Source of the DNA: Laccaria trichodermophora
Lineage: Eukaryota; Basidiomycota; Agaricomycetes; Agaricales; Hydnangiaceae
DNA length: 64,000 nt
Assembly (NCBI GenBank): GCA_018417955.1
Contig: JACTVC010000056.1
Span: forward strand, 62,001 to 126,000
Direction of reading: 5' to 3'
A model generated the notes under the pieces. That model was not told the origin of the DNA. It saw nothing but the letters and a program-made list of their open reading frames with translations, and did not search any database. Positions 11,021-22,062 of this stretch are shown one piece after another. Each line of letters opens with the position of its first letter. Within the stretch, counting starts at the first letter, position 1. Made by a program: the position numbers and the translations under genes.

Positions 11021-11948
11021 TAATAATATAATTTATATATTGTTAAAGGTAAATTTTTTTATTGTGCCTAGCTAACGCAAGTAGTTTTTTATAATTTTTA
11101 AAACTTATTAAGGGTTATCTAAATTATTAATACTATTAGAAATTGACAAATTTTAGCTAAGCTAATAATTATTTGTATAAGAATAGGCAAAATAAAAAGA
11201 TAAACATTTCTATAATGCACAAATAATTCTTTTTTGTTGGACGGCACAATTGCTAGCTAAAAAGCAGCACTTTCTTTTTTTATAGGATGCTAAAGCTGCT
11301 TTTAATAAAAATAAGCCCTCCAGGGCTGCTGTATTAATTAAATATTATTGGTATGGTAGCTAGATGTAACTACTATTAGAAATAAAAAATAATTTTTATT
11401 CCTTTTTGGTTTGATTAGCAACCAACAATAATAAAGACTACTTTGATTCGCTACTTCTTTGTAGTTGTAGTTGTAAATACTACAACTACAACCAGTAGCG
11501 TTATGAATTAGCAGTTGTGTCTAATAAGTAGCGATTCGCTACTTCTGATTCTGCTCCGCTTGCTTTGCTAGTATCAGTGTCATTCAGCTTCGCTTGCTTT
11601 GCTAGTATCAGCTGCTGCGGCTTGTGTAACTAGCAGCCGCTGCGTAGCTCGCTTCTTATGATTCGCTACTTATGATTCGCTACGCAGACACAAAAGAAGC
11701 TCGCTACTAGCAATTGTGGCTGGCTGATTCGCTAGCAAATAGTTGTAGTTGTAAAAACTACAACCAGAAGTAAAGAACCGCTTATTAATTATCAGTTGTG
11801 TGGCAAAGCAAGCGTAGCCTTCGGAGTAGCCTTCTGGCGAAGCAAAGTAGCACTTGCTTTGATACACAAAAGTAGCTAGAAATAGCCTTACTTTGTTTAA
11901 TTTATTCTTTGAATTAGCTTATCATTTTACTTAATCTATAATAAATAA
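11021..11948. other. Intergenic mosaic of GC elements
   Basis: A dense example of the mosaic. In order: TAGTTGTA palindrome (about 11450-11530), GCTGCGGCTTGTGTAACTAGC module (about 11608-11655), GGCTGATTCGCTAGCAAAT module (11710-11775), and GTAGCCTTCGGAGTAGCCTT, a relative of the element found in rps3 (about 11805-11850). The palindrome has a near-identical partner at 12115-12205. A short minus-strand ORF at 11670-11867 is only a translation of these elements. Confidence 0.8.
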
Positions 11949-12020
11949 TGCCGAAAACTGGAATTGAACCAATATCAAAATCTTACAAGGAATCCGTTTT
12001 ACCAATTAAACTATATCGGC
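11949..12020 (-). tRNA. trnT: tRNA-Thr (anticodon UGU)
   Basis: Acceptor GCCGATA/TTTCGGC with one U-U mismatch, anticodon stem GATTC/GATTT with loop CTTGTAA (anticodon UGU), T arm around TTCAATT. Confidence 0.9.
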
Positions 12021-12117
12021 TGATTAGTATAGAATTTCTTCTGTTGGGTAGCAGCCACTTAGCAGCTTTTATTAATTATAATAATAAATTTAAAATTATA
12101 ATTAATTAAAAAAAAAA

Positions 12118-12205
12118 ACTACTTTGATTCGCTATTTCTTGTAGTTGTAGTTGTAAATACTACAACTACAACCAGTAGCGTTATGAATTAGCAGTTGTGT
12201 TTGCG
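12118..12205. repeat. Palindromic dispersed element, TAGTTGTA family
   Basis: Representative copy: GATTCGCTAYTTCT, then TGTAGTTGTAGTTGTA, a short AATAC loop, TACAACTACAACCA, GTAGCGTTATGAATTAGCAG and TTGTGT. The two arms can form a long hairpin. Other copies: 1124-1220, 11450-11530, 14023-14080, 17405-17545, 24990-25090, 29095-29170, 30003-30055, 31320-31440, 31753-31830, 38250-38340 and 58605-58675. Arm length and loop vary between copies with arm complementarity kept. Resembles the double-hairpin elements of other fungal mitochondria. Confidence 0.85.
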
Positions 12206-12336
12206 TAGCACTTGCAACACAAAAGTTGCTAGAAATAGAATAAGTTTGTTTATAAAAATAAAAAACTACTTATGATAAAGAAAAGTTTTACTATTCTTAT
12301 GACTATTTTTACAAATAGAACTTTTATTATTCTTAG

Positions 12337-12408
12337 TGCCCCGTGAGAGAATCGAACTCCCATCACTATCTCTTCAGGATAGTACTTTTACCACTAAGCA
12401 AACGAGGC
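12337..12408 (-). tRNA. trnF: tRNA-Phe (anticodon GAA)
   Basis: Acceptor GCCTCGT/ACGGGGC, perfect anticodon stem CTATC/GATAG with loop CTGAAGA (anticodon GAA), T arm GGGAG/CTCTC around TTCGATT. Confidence 0.93.
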
Positions 12409-13215
12409 TTACTTGTTTGGCAAAGCTACTTATTTTATAAATTTAATTTATTTGTTTTTTATTTATGATTTTATTTTTGTATTTGCTGCTAGCTATGCGT
12501 AGCGTTTAATTTTTCCCACACAAGAAATATAATATTCAACAAATAAGTAGCTTAATCTTAATACCTGAATTTTTATCCCTATAAAAGGCTGGTGGTTGCT
12601 TCGCTAGGGTGCTATCTTATTATATTTTTTGTTTTGGCTATGCGATTTTACCGGGTACAGGTTAAATAAACCATAGTGTGGCATTAGCAACCAACAAGAA
12701 CAGCTAAAAATACTTATCTTTGTTGGATGCAACACAGCAGCTGCTTTTTAAGAAAAACATAAGTAACCAGCTGCAGTTAGCATAGCATAATTAGCACTGT
12801 GTCTTTTTTATTAATTAATAATAATCAACCTTACCTTATTAAAAATATAAAGCTACCTGTGGACTATTTATTAGGGGTATGTTGCTAAAGCTAAAGCGCA
12901 GCTAGAATTATTGTTTTATATACCTTATAACCATAAGTAGCGTAACCAACAATAAAATAGCTAGCCATATAGAAACAAATTGCTACTTAGTTTTGCTACT
13001 TAGTATTGCTACTTCAAACTTAAAACTAAAAATGGACTAATTCAAATTTAAAACGCAGCGTAGCTTTTTTAATCAATAACTACTTGTGGCGTAGCCAGAC
13101 ACACTCGCTAGAAAAAGCAATACTTTAGCTTTTTTGTTTTTTGCAAGTAGTTTTCTCCTTCTTATATATTTTATTATATTTTATTATATTTTATTTGTAT
13201 TTTTGTATTTTTTTG
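12409..13215. other. Intergenic, no gene seen
   Basis: Spacer between trnY and trnF. Contains the motif CGGGTACAGGT at 12652-12662. GC modules are sparse. A stretch near 12805-12850 (CTTTTTTATTAATTAATAAT then CAACCTTACC) recurs near 57270-57300. Confidence 0.7.
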
Positions 13216-13298
13216 TGAGTAGCAAAGGAATCGAACCTTTTACGGCGTTAACCAATTCTTTTACAGAGAATCACCATTACCAATCGGATCACCTACCC
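13216..13298 (-). tRNA. trnY: tRNA-Tyr (anticodon GUA)
   Basis: Anticodon stem ATTCT/AGAAT with loop CTGTAAA (anticodon GUA), long variable arm as in fungal mitochondrial Tyr, T arm AAAGG/CCTTT around TTCGATT. Acceptor GGGTAGG/GCTACTC pairs except for the innermost position. An open frame running through this gene on the plus strand (13134-13454) is incidental. Confidence 0.88.
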
Positions 13299-15525
13299 TA
13301 TAAATATTCTTTATTAATTTTATTATTAATATATGTTTTGTATAGTATGATTTATCATACTTCTTTTAATATAATTAATAATAAAACGATTAAAAAAATT
13401 ATAATTATCCAACTACTTTTATATTTTTATAAACAGAAAATAATATTTAACTAAAATTTATATAAATGTAATAACTAGAAAAAACTACTTGCAAAAAACA
13501 AAAAGCTACGCAAAAAAAAAAAAAACAAAAAAGCTAAAGGTGGCACTAAAAAAAATAGTAATTATACATTATACCTACTATTTGAATTAATATTATTAAA
13601 ATAAAAGATGCTGTGCTGCATCCAAAGATATTAGGATAGCAATATTAATTAGTAATTAAACTTAAAATTTAATTTATGTGTACAATGCATTTATTTTATA
13701 TCACTAATACAAATCTTTAACAAGAAGAAAAAAGGCTTACTTATTATTGTAATAACTCTTGATGAACACAATAATAGAGATAAAATAATAAAAATAATAA
13801 TAACATAAATAATAATAATAGAGATAAAATAATAATAATGCATTATTACTTGTAAAAAGTGTGACAATTTGCTGCAGCAAAAAACTAAATAAGCTTTGTG
13901 ATGGTGTATTTTCTGTTTCTATTTATTATAATAATTATTATCATTAATCATAAATAAATAAATAAGCAGGTGGCGCTACTTCTTGTGTGGCAAAGCACAA
14001 TTGCTGCTCCTTATGAAGCTACTTCTTGTAGTTATAAAAACTACAACCAGTAGCGTTATGAATAAGCAGCGCTACTGACACAAAATAATCAGAGCCGTCG
14101 CTCCTTAGCGTAGCAGCGCTACTGACACAAAATAATCAGAGCCATCGCTACTAGCAAAGCAAGCGAAGCAGATTCGCTACGCAGACAAAAAATAATCGCT
14201 TATTCGAAGGCTACGCTTGCTTTGCCACACAATTGCTAGTAATAATATAAAAAGCTTTGAAGCACAAGCTAATGCTAGCATAACTAACGCTACTTTTCGC
14301 ATTATAAGTATTAAGTATTAAGTATTAAGTATTAAATATTAACAAGAATAAATAATGTTCTTATTTAATAAATTAAATACTAGCTTTGCTGCAATGATGC
14401 TTTTCTGATTTATTCTTAAAATAATTACAAGTGCTGTCTTAAATTAAATAGAGTTCTCGGTATAATTAGAATAATAGCGAAACTTGCTGTGCGTAGCTTC
14501 TTATTGTGCGCTACTGACACAAAAGAATCAGAGACTTAAAAGAATAAACCATTGGCGGCTTTAGCAGGAGTGGCTACTTATTAATAAACCCACACAATTA
14601 AAGATAGTAGCTTTTTTAAAATTTTAAAGTTGCTTGTTGCCTCAGCATGCACAAGCATTCACCAACCACCAACCAATCAAGCTAAAAAACTACTTTTATC
14701 TTCTTTGCTATACACAATAAAAGTTTTGAATTAAAAGAAACAGTGCTTTGTTTATTCCTCATTGCAATACTAAAAAACACTACTTTGCTTCTTTGCTCCT
14801 TTGCTTCTTTGCTTCTTTGTAGTTGTAGTTGTAGTTGCTTCGCTACAACTACAAATAAGCAAGAGTTCAGATTAATAAATAAAATAAAAAAATGTATTGA
14901 ATTAAAAAGAAGAAAATCACAATAAAAGAGGCTCAGTTTATAATTTATAAACTATTTTAGTATATTTATTTTTTGAATGCTACGCTTGCTTTGCTACACA
15001 ATAAGTAGCACGTAGCGATGGCTTTGATTCTTTTGTGTCAGTAGCGCTGCTTCTTATTAATGACACTGCTTTGCTTCTGGTTGTAGTTTTTACAACTACT
15101 TGCTAGCGAATCAGCCAGCCACAATTGCTAGCAGAAGTAGCGATTCTTCAGTAGCGAAGCTTGCTCAAACTGAATTTATAGTACTGGGGCTGCTTGATTC
15201 TAACAAAAAATCTTTGATGCATAATCAACCATCAAGCACAACTAAGCTCTATTATTATTATTATTGGACACTAAAAATTAAAGTGCTACTTTGCTTCTTT
15301 GCTTCTGGCGAAGCAAAGAAGCAAATAAGCAAATAAGCAAAGAAGCAAAGAAGCAAAGAAGCAAATAAGCAAATAAGCAAATAAGCAAAGAAGCAAAGAA
15401 GCAATTCGCTAATGTAACTAGCATTGCATTAATTTTAGTTATAATTAACAATAGTTATAAAAATTAATTTAAAATAAGTAGCTTTTTTAATTGCATAATT
15501 ATTAAAACAATAAAATCTTTATTTA
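13299..15525. other. Intergenic, 2.2 kb, strand switch region
   Basis: Lies between the last minus-strand gene (trnY) and the first plus-strand gene (trnG). No gene seen. Contains an AAGTATT heptamer array (about 14305-14338), a GC-element cluster (13975-14240), TAGTTGTA palindromes (about 14816-14855 and 15078-15100), and an AAGCAAA/ATAAGCA heptamer array (15307-15404). Short ORFs at 14743 and 15100 are repeat-derived. Confidence 0.75.
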
Positions 15526-15596
15526 GCGAGTATAGTTAAGTGGTATAGCTTCTACCTTCCAAGTAGACATCATCAGTTCGAATCTGATTACTCGTA
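15526..15596 (+). tRNA. trnG: tRNA-Gly (anticodon UCC)
   Basis: Acceptor GCGAGTA/TACTCGT, perfect anticodon stem TCTAC/GTAGA with loop CTTCCAA (anticodon UCC), T arm ATCAG/CTGAT around TTCGAAT. First gene of the plus-strand block. Confidence 0.94.
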
Positions 15597-16867
15597 AACA
15601 TTGAACATTTAAATAATTATTTTATATTTTTATTATAATTATTTGTATTATTTATCTTAATTTGTTTATATTTATTTTTATCCCATTAAATAAAGAACTA
15701 CTTGCTTATTCTATCTCTTAGATATAAGTAGCGTGGTTTTTACAACCAGGAGCGATATAAGTAGCGCTTTGCTTCTAATTAAGGCACAATTGCTTGCTAC
15801 TTAGCGTAGCAGCTGTGCCAGCAGACAAAAAATAATCGCTACTGCTACTTATATCTAAGGCACAGCTACGCTAAGCTAGAGAAGAAAAAAAGACTACTAC
15901 TTGCTTATGAATGCACAATTGCTGGGTTTTAGCATCCAATGTAATATCTAATAATTTAAAAATGTATAAAATAATTTAATAGAATAAACAGCTTCATTAA
16001 ATGTTAAATATTGTCTTTATTATTAATACCTTACATTTTATAATTATTTATTATTATAAGTTATTTGTATTGGAAGAAAGTATTATTGTTGGTAGTTGTA
16101 GTTGTGGTATTTACATCTACAACTACAACTACAACTACAACTACGACTACAAGCACTCTTTAGATTCCACACAAGACACACTAATTTAATTATACGTTTA
16201 ATTAAGACACCCTCCATATCTCATTAATATTATATTAAAAAAAATAATTTCATTAATATAAAGGCTTTTATTTTCTTATTATTATAATCATGACTATGAT
16301 AATATATAGAATATAATAATAAATAATAATAAATAAAGGCAGAGATAGTTCTTTTTTGTTCATTATATTAATTTTTAATTAAATTAATAATCCATTTAAA
16401 TTATTTTTGCATTTATATTTATAGCTGCAATTATTTATTCTAAAAAAATAAAAAGTAAAAGCTTCTAGCAAAGCAAGAGCCGCTTATGAATTAGCAACTG
16501 CTGTAAATACCGCAGCGCTACTTCTTGTTACGCCAGTAGCGTTATGAATAAGCAGCTGCTGCGGCTTGTGTAACTAGCAGCCGCTGCGTAGCTCGCTACT
16601 TATGATTCGCTCCTTAGCGTAGCAGCGCTACTGACACAAAATAATCAGAGCCATCGCTACTTAGCGTAGCAGCTGTGCCATCGCTACGCAGACACAACAA
16701 ATTTAATTTATATAAAATAATTTAATATTCTAAAAGAGCAAAGGTTGGATTATGTATCCTAAGCTAAATAAAAATAATTAAATTAACTAAATTAATAATA
16801 TAATAGAATAAATGCAAAAATAACTAAGGAAGACTGAATATAGAGCCACACACACAATTAAATATAT
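15597..16867. other. Intergenic, 1.3 kb
   Basis: Between trnG and atp8. GC modules at about 15700-15880 and 16460-16700; the second contains the GCTGCGGCTTGTGTAACTAGC module. An (ACAACT)n-like stretch at 16095-16150 makes a short ORF that is not a gene. Remainder AT-rich, nothing else seen. Confidence 0.7.
16555..16610. repeat. Dispersed element, GCTGCGGCTTGTGTAACTAGC family
   Basis: Module AGCTGCTGCGGCTTGTGTAA then CTAGCAGCCGCTGCGTAGCT and CGCTACTTATGATTCGC. Its GC-rich halves are partly self-complementary. Other copies near 11608-11655, 28765-28815, 33203-33235, 44461-44515 and 45125-45170, and shorter ones at 9450-9480 and 42170-42210 (reverse). It usually joins directly to other modules, so it behaves as one interchangeable block of a mosaic. 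Confidence 0.82.
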
Positions 16868-17026
16868 ATGCCTCAATTAATTCCATATTTCTTTTTTAAT
16901 CAAATAATATTCTCATTTATAATATTATTTTCTATAGTATATATCTTTTCTAAATATATCTTACCTCAATTTACATTTCAACAAGTAATTAGAATTTATA
17001 TTACTAAATTAAGTAAAAAAATCTAA
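16868..17026 (+). CDS. atp8: ATP synthase F0 subunit 8
   Basis: 52-residue peptide with the diagnostic N-terminus MPQLIPYFFFNQ, a single hydrophobic membrane segment (about residues 13-28) and a basic C-terminus (TKLSKKI), matching fungal ATP8 in length and layout. ATP8 is a one-helix stator component of mitochondrial complex V. ATG at 16868, TAA at 17024-17026. No other gene of this profile is present in the window. Confidence 0.93.
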   Translation: MPQLIPYFFFNQIIFSFIILFSIVYIFSKYILPQFTFQQVIRIYITKLSKKI

Positions 17027-17644
17027 TTAAATAGAAATAGAATACAAACGCTTCTCTGATTAAATTAATAAAAAGCATTGCATAGCTAGCTTAATTATAA
17101 AGCTGGCTACAAATTAATACAATAAAAATTAATACAATAAAAATTAATACAATAAAAATTAATACAATAAAAACTTATTTTTATATCTTACAATAAATTT
17201 ATAATTAATAAATAAAATATAATAACAGAAAACAAGACTAGCTTAAAATAAAAAGCTAATTATATACCAATTTTGCTTTCAGTTTATTTATTAATATTAA
17301 TAAGCAGACAAAATAAAATACACCCCCTATAATATTAGTATATTAATCTAATACTAATTATTGTACCTAGAATTGCTACTTATTTGTGAATAATCGCTAC
17401 TTCGATGGCTCTTGTAGTATGTAGTAGTAGTTGTAGTTGTAGCGAAGCAACTAAAACTACAACTACAACTACAACCAGTAGCGCTGCTTATTCATAACGC
17501 TACTGGTTGTAGTTTTTATAACTACAAGAAGTAGCTTCATAAGGAGCAGCAATTGTGCTTTGCCACACAAGAAGTAGCTTTTAAAATCTAAATCTTAAAT
17601 CTTGTTTTTTATTAATAAGATTTATTATAATTCATCCTTATGAA
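17027..17644. other. Intergenic, no gene seen
   Basis: Between atp8 and trnS(gcu). Contains an imperfect AATACAATAAAAATT tandem repeat (about 17115-17170) and a large TAGTTGTA palindrome with a second stem (17405-17580), closely related to sequences at 24990-25090 and 31320-31440. Confidence 0.75.
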
Positions 17645-17725
17645 GGAATAATCGTCATTGGTAAGATAACACGATTGCTAATCGTCTGGGTAGTGCCCTT
17701 GGGCGTTCGACTCGCCTTTATTCCG
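17645..17725 (+). tRNA. trnS: tRNA-Ser (anticodon GCU)
   Basis: Acceptor GGAATAA/TTATTCC, anticodon stem ACGA/TCGT with loop TTGCTAA (anticodon GCU), long variable arm, T arm GGGCG/CGCCT around TTCGACT. Decodes AGY serine. Confidence 0.91.
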
Positions 17726-18494
17726 TAATAACAAAACTATTGCTAGCACCTGTTCCTTATATATTAAGTAGCAAAGGGAAAATAAAAAATATATTTTTAT
17801 ACCTAAATAGGCACAATTTCTATTTTTAACTGGACTAGTTGTATTATTAATAAGTATCCAACCCTTGATTAATATTAATAAGTTGCTTTGATAATAAGAT
17901 TAAGAAATACTAGCAGCGCTTTATGAAAAAACTACGTTTGCTTTGCTACACAATTACTTTTATGGCTCTGATTATTTTGTGTCAGTAGCGCTGCTAATTA
18001 ATATGCAAAGTAGCTAAAGATTGGGCACAATTATTTATCTACGTAAACTACAAAATTTAACATATAAGAAGAATTAAATAAAAGCTACTATTGTGTCTAG
18101 CTTAGCTTATTAATTAGCACTTGGTTATCATTAGCTAGCTACAGACACAAAAGAATCGCTAATTCTTGTGTGGCCATAATAACAATAAGAAGCAGCTGTT
18201 GCTGCTTTAGCCGCTGCGTAGCTCGCTACTAGCAATTGTGCCTGGCTGCTTCGCTAGCAAGTAGTTGTAAAAACTACAACTCCAACCAGAAGCAAAGCGA
18301 AGCAGCGCTACTGACACAAAATAATCAGAGCCATCGCTACTTATGATTCGCTACTTAGCGTAGCAGCTGTGCCAGCAGACACAAGTCTCTGATTCATAAG
18401 TAGCGCCACCTCTTATCTCATAAGAAAACTAAAAGTAGTTTGTTTCGCTAGGAGAGAATCAAAGCTACGCAAAGAATTAAAAAAATAATATTAA
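17726..18494. other. Intergenic, element-rich
   Basis: Between the two serine tRNAs. No gene seen. From about 17960 to 18420 it is an almost continuous chain of GC modules of at least four families. Confidence 0.75.
18228..18299. repeat. Dispersed element, GGCTGCTTCGCTAGCAAG family
   Basis: Module CTAGCAATTGTGCCTGGCTG then CTTCGCTAGCAAGTAGTTGT, AAAAACTACAAC and CCAGAAGCAAAG. The inner GTAGTTGT/ACAACTAC arms form a hairpin. Other copies: about 11700-11775, 33600-33665, 41337-41425, 43320-43392 and 44215-44285. It often starts at the AGGCACAATTGCTAG or CTAGCAATTGTG junction. Confidence 0.82.
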
Positions 18495-18582
18495 GGGCAT
18501 TTGGTCGAGTCTGGTTTATGGCCCTCGTCTTGAAAACGAGTACTTTTAAAAAAAGTCGTCGGTTCGAATCCGACAGTGCCCG
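18495..18582 (+). tRNA. trnS: tRNA-Ser (anticodon UGA)
   Basis: Acceptor GGGCATT/AGTGCCC, perfect anticodon stem CTCGT/ACGAG with loop CTTGAAA (anticodon UGA), long variable arm, T arm GTCGG/CCGAC around TTCGAAT. Decodes UCN. Confidence 0.95.
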
Positions 18583-19018
18583 TATTTATAATAAAGATCT
18601 AAATTAAAAACTACGTATAACAACTCAAAAAATAGATAATGCTTTCTTACTCTATATTAAATAAATAATACATTTAAATCGCTACTTCTTGTGTCTTATT
18701 CTGCTTCGCTTTGCTTCTTGCGAAGCAAAGCGTAGCAGGATCGCTACTTCTTGTGTGGCAAAGCAAGCGTAGCTTAATAAGGAGCAGGTTCGCTACTAGC
18801 AATTGTGCCTTAATTAGAAGCAAAGCGAAGCAGCGCTACTGACACAAAATAATCAGAGCCATCGCTAAGCAGAAAAATAAAACTAATTATTACTGCTAGA
18901 TACCAATCTATTGAAATGTTATTTCTATTTTAATTTTACTTATAGACTGATTAATTATTTATTATAATTTATCAGTGATATAAATAATCAGTGCCTTATA
19001 ACACAACACACGCTGCGC
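18583..19018. other. Intergenic, no gene seen
   Basis: Spacer between trnS(uga) and the leader repeat. A GC-element chain occupies about 18680-18870; the rest is AT-rich. Confidence 0.7.
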
Positions 19019-19024
19019 AGACAC

Positions 19025-19433
19025 AACACACAACAATTTGAAGCAACCAACTAATTAACATTTTTATGTAAAAAAAAAATTATAGTAGTTTTGTTTATTG
19101 ACGCTATTTATTATTATTATTATTAATATTAATAATACAACTAAAAAATATAATGTAAGTGTCCTTTAAATTAAGTACAAAAATAATTTTTGACCGACGA
19201 GTATACATTATATTTTAGCTTATTATCAATTAAGTCAAGTACTATCCTACGTAGTTTTTATTACCTTCATATTGACTTCTTATTACAAATAATAATAATT
19301 TGATTAGAGAACAATAGTGATTTACTTGGTATTTAGAAACAAATTATAGTTTAATAAATTATTTTATTTATTGATTGAAAAAATAAATAATAATAATAAA
19401 AACAATAATTTAAATTAATAATTAAAAAAAACA
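19025..19433 (+). repeat. Leader repeat, copy A (upstream of the 19434 ORF)
   Basis: About 400 nt that recur at 26535-27146 with high identity, including ATTGACGCTATTTATT, AATGTAAGTGTCC, TTTTTGACCGACGAGT and TACTTGGTATTTAGAAACAA. In both places the similarity runs to within a few bases of the ATG of a membrane-protein ORF, although the two proteins differ. It could be a promoter and 5' leader, or a remnant of a duplicated or integrated element. It contains no ORF of note. Confidence 0.85.
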
Positions 19434-20282
19434 ATGATGAAATTAAAAATATTTTTGAAAAGAATTTTAGCATCTATAATTAATAAATGCAAGGAATTCG
19501 TTAGTATGCTTCTAAATAGTAGGTACTTCTCTAAAGAAAAACTACTTGCGTTAGCTAGGTACAATAATATGGTAATTAATATTATATCATATATTTTTTT
19601 TTGGTTTATAATTTATTTTTACCTATGGGATTTAAAATGAAATAATACTTTCCAAATATTTATATTTACTATAATTTTTTTTGCTGTATCTATGTTTATT
19701 TCTGATAACTTTAAACTTTCTAATAATAAATTTATTAAAATTCTACAAAAATTTGTTTTTATTAATAGTTTTTTATTTATAATTGGTTTAATCTTATATA
19801 TATTCGATGTGTCTATATTTAATACAAGAAATTCACCTTCTAATTTTAATAGCGGCTTTATTCACTCTGTCTTAGAAGAGAGTGAAATACCTTTAATTCT
19901 GATGGTTAATGGTTTATGTTATTTAAATTACATAGAATTTAGTTTAATTTTAAGTTTGTTCTCACTATTATTTAGAAAATATTTAAATAGAAAATTAAAA
20001 GGATTAATTTTAAAATTAAAAAATAAATATATTAAAAATAAAGAAGTTGAAAGTATTAACGATGAAAATGTAAGTTTAAATAAAGAAGTTGAAAGTATTA
20101 ACGATGAAAATGTAAGTTTAAATAAAGCATTTAATACTGTAGATAAATATACAGATTATTTAATTGTATTTGTCTTTATATGTTTAATCTGGATTAAATT
20201 TATAAATCTTTTTTTTAGTGATCATTTAGCTGAAAATATTGATAGTTTTGTAAAAGTGTATAATCATATTAAAAAATTTTAG
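19434..20282 (+). CDS. Unidentified membrane protein ORF
   Basis: 282 residues if the TGA at 19638-19640 is read as Trp, which keeps the frame open to TAG at 20280. Hydrophobic segments lie near residues 45-65, 70-85, 102-122, 155-180 and 235-255, so it is an integral membrane protein; between the last two there is a charged stretch. That stretch holds an exact 42-nt duplication giving two copies of the 14-residue unit KEVESINDENVSLN. I do not recognise a family. Its upstream region is shared with the ORF at 27147. It may belong to the free-standing membrane ORFs common in large fungal mitogenomes, but this is inference. Confidence 0.7.
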
Positions 20283-22062
20283 CGGCTCATATTAAATAAA
20301 ATTAAATAAAATGAAATAAAATAAAATAAAATAAAAAATAAACTTAAAAGAAGATATAGAAAAATTGCGTAGAGCAAATAAAATACAACCTAAATGGTTA
20401 AAATAACGGTATGAATTTAATTTTGGTTCTGATTGAACGTTTTTCAGTAGTTTTAAGACATGCAAATCGTTGTTCATAATAATTTACAATTTTATTTATA
20501 AATTAAAAAAATAAAATAGCCAAATAAAAAGAACAAGGTGTAAAGGTGAGTAATGGTAAATTAGATACCTAATAGACTCCTTAGATAGGGGATAGTTTTA
20601 CTGGCTAACGCAAGTATTTTTTTCATATATAAAATAATAAAATATATAAACTTTTAATTTAACTAATAAAAAGAAAGGTACTATAACAAACACAATAAAT
20701 TATATAGAAAGAATATTTCATTAAATTTGACTAGCAAGTATTATAAATATTAATAAGACAAAAATAATGGGTAAAGCATAATTTAGCTAATTATAATAAA
20801 GGAAATTTTCCGCTATAAGAGTTGATTTATTTTGTTTAATGGTAGTTGGTAGGGTAAAGGCCTACCAAGCCTACGATCAATAGCCACGTTTGAAAGAGCA
20901 AATGGCCACATTGGGAATGAAAAGCCCCAAATTGCATAGCAATCTGCAGTCAAGAATATTAGTCAATGCTCGCAAGAGTGAACTAGCTAACTGAAATCAC
21001 AAATTCATTTAAGTGTAATGGTATTTGTGATAACGTAAGGGAAAAAAATGATGTCACCTTACTATAAGTGTTGTCCAAAGAACTGGTGCCAGAAGACTCG
21101 GTAAGACCAGAAACGCGAACGTTAGTCGTCTTAATAAGGCGTAAAGGGTGTGTAGGCTGCTTTGAAAGTTCAACATTTAAAAAAGCTCTGTCTATATTAA
21201 CAAAATTTAGTTTATTTTATTTTATTTTATTTTTAATTTAAGAAGAAATAAATTTATATATATTTGTTAAATACAGTAAATATTGGATTAATTAAAGCTA
21301 GAATCTTATAGGGGATAAACCGAATAATGCTTAGAGAAGGGCTGATATTCTAAGAAACTAAGTGGAATACTAAAGGTGAAAGCTTTTTATCTACTAAAGA
21401 TTGACGCTGAGAAACGAAGGTGAGAAGAGGAAATAGGATTAGATACCCAGGTACCTCTCACTGTCAACGATGAATGGTAGTTTAGTTAGTTTATTAGAAA
21501 CTGGTAACAAAGTTAACGCGATAACCATTCCGCCTTGAGAGTACGGTTGCAAAACTGAAACCAAAAAAATTAGTCGGTCTCGAAGCAAACGAAGTGAAGC
21601 ATGTTATTTAATACGAGAGCACGCGTAAAATCTTACCAGTTCTTGTATATCCAAAATTTTTAGAGTAAAATTTATTTTAATGTAAAGCATCTATTGCTTG
21701 CTTTGCTTTAATAAAATAAATGCTAAGCTTTACTAGTAATAAGTGCTATGTGTTATTTATTATTATTTCAGAAATAAAATAAAATAGAATAATACTTTAT
21801 TTTTTTTTATTTCTTAGATATTAGTAGCATTAATTTAAATCAAATTACTCAATAAAATGATTGAGTAATTATTAATATTAAAAATATTGGTAATTCGTTT
21901 ACAGGTGTTGCATGGCTGTCGTCAGTCCGTGTTGTGAAAAGTTAGGTTAACTCCACTAACGGACGCAATCCCTGTTGTTAATTTATACTTAACAAATTTG
22001 TGATTACTAAATATTTTCATTTGGGACTAAGACAAGTCGTTATGGCCCTCATGAACTGGGCT

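Noticed and set aside
11670..11867. Short ORF with FASPEGYSEGYA
   Set aside because: It is the rps3-type GC element in an intergenic mosaic; there is no flanking protein-like sequence.
13134..13454. 106-codon plus-strand ORF
   Set aside because: It runs through the whole of trnY on the opposite strand and its product is low-complexity.
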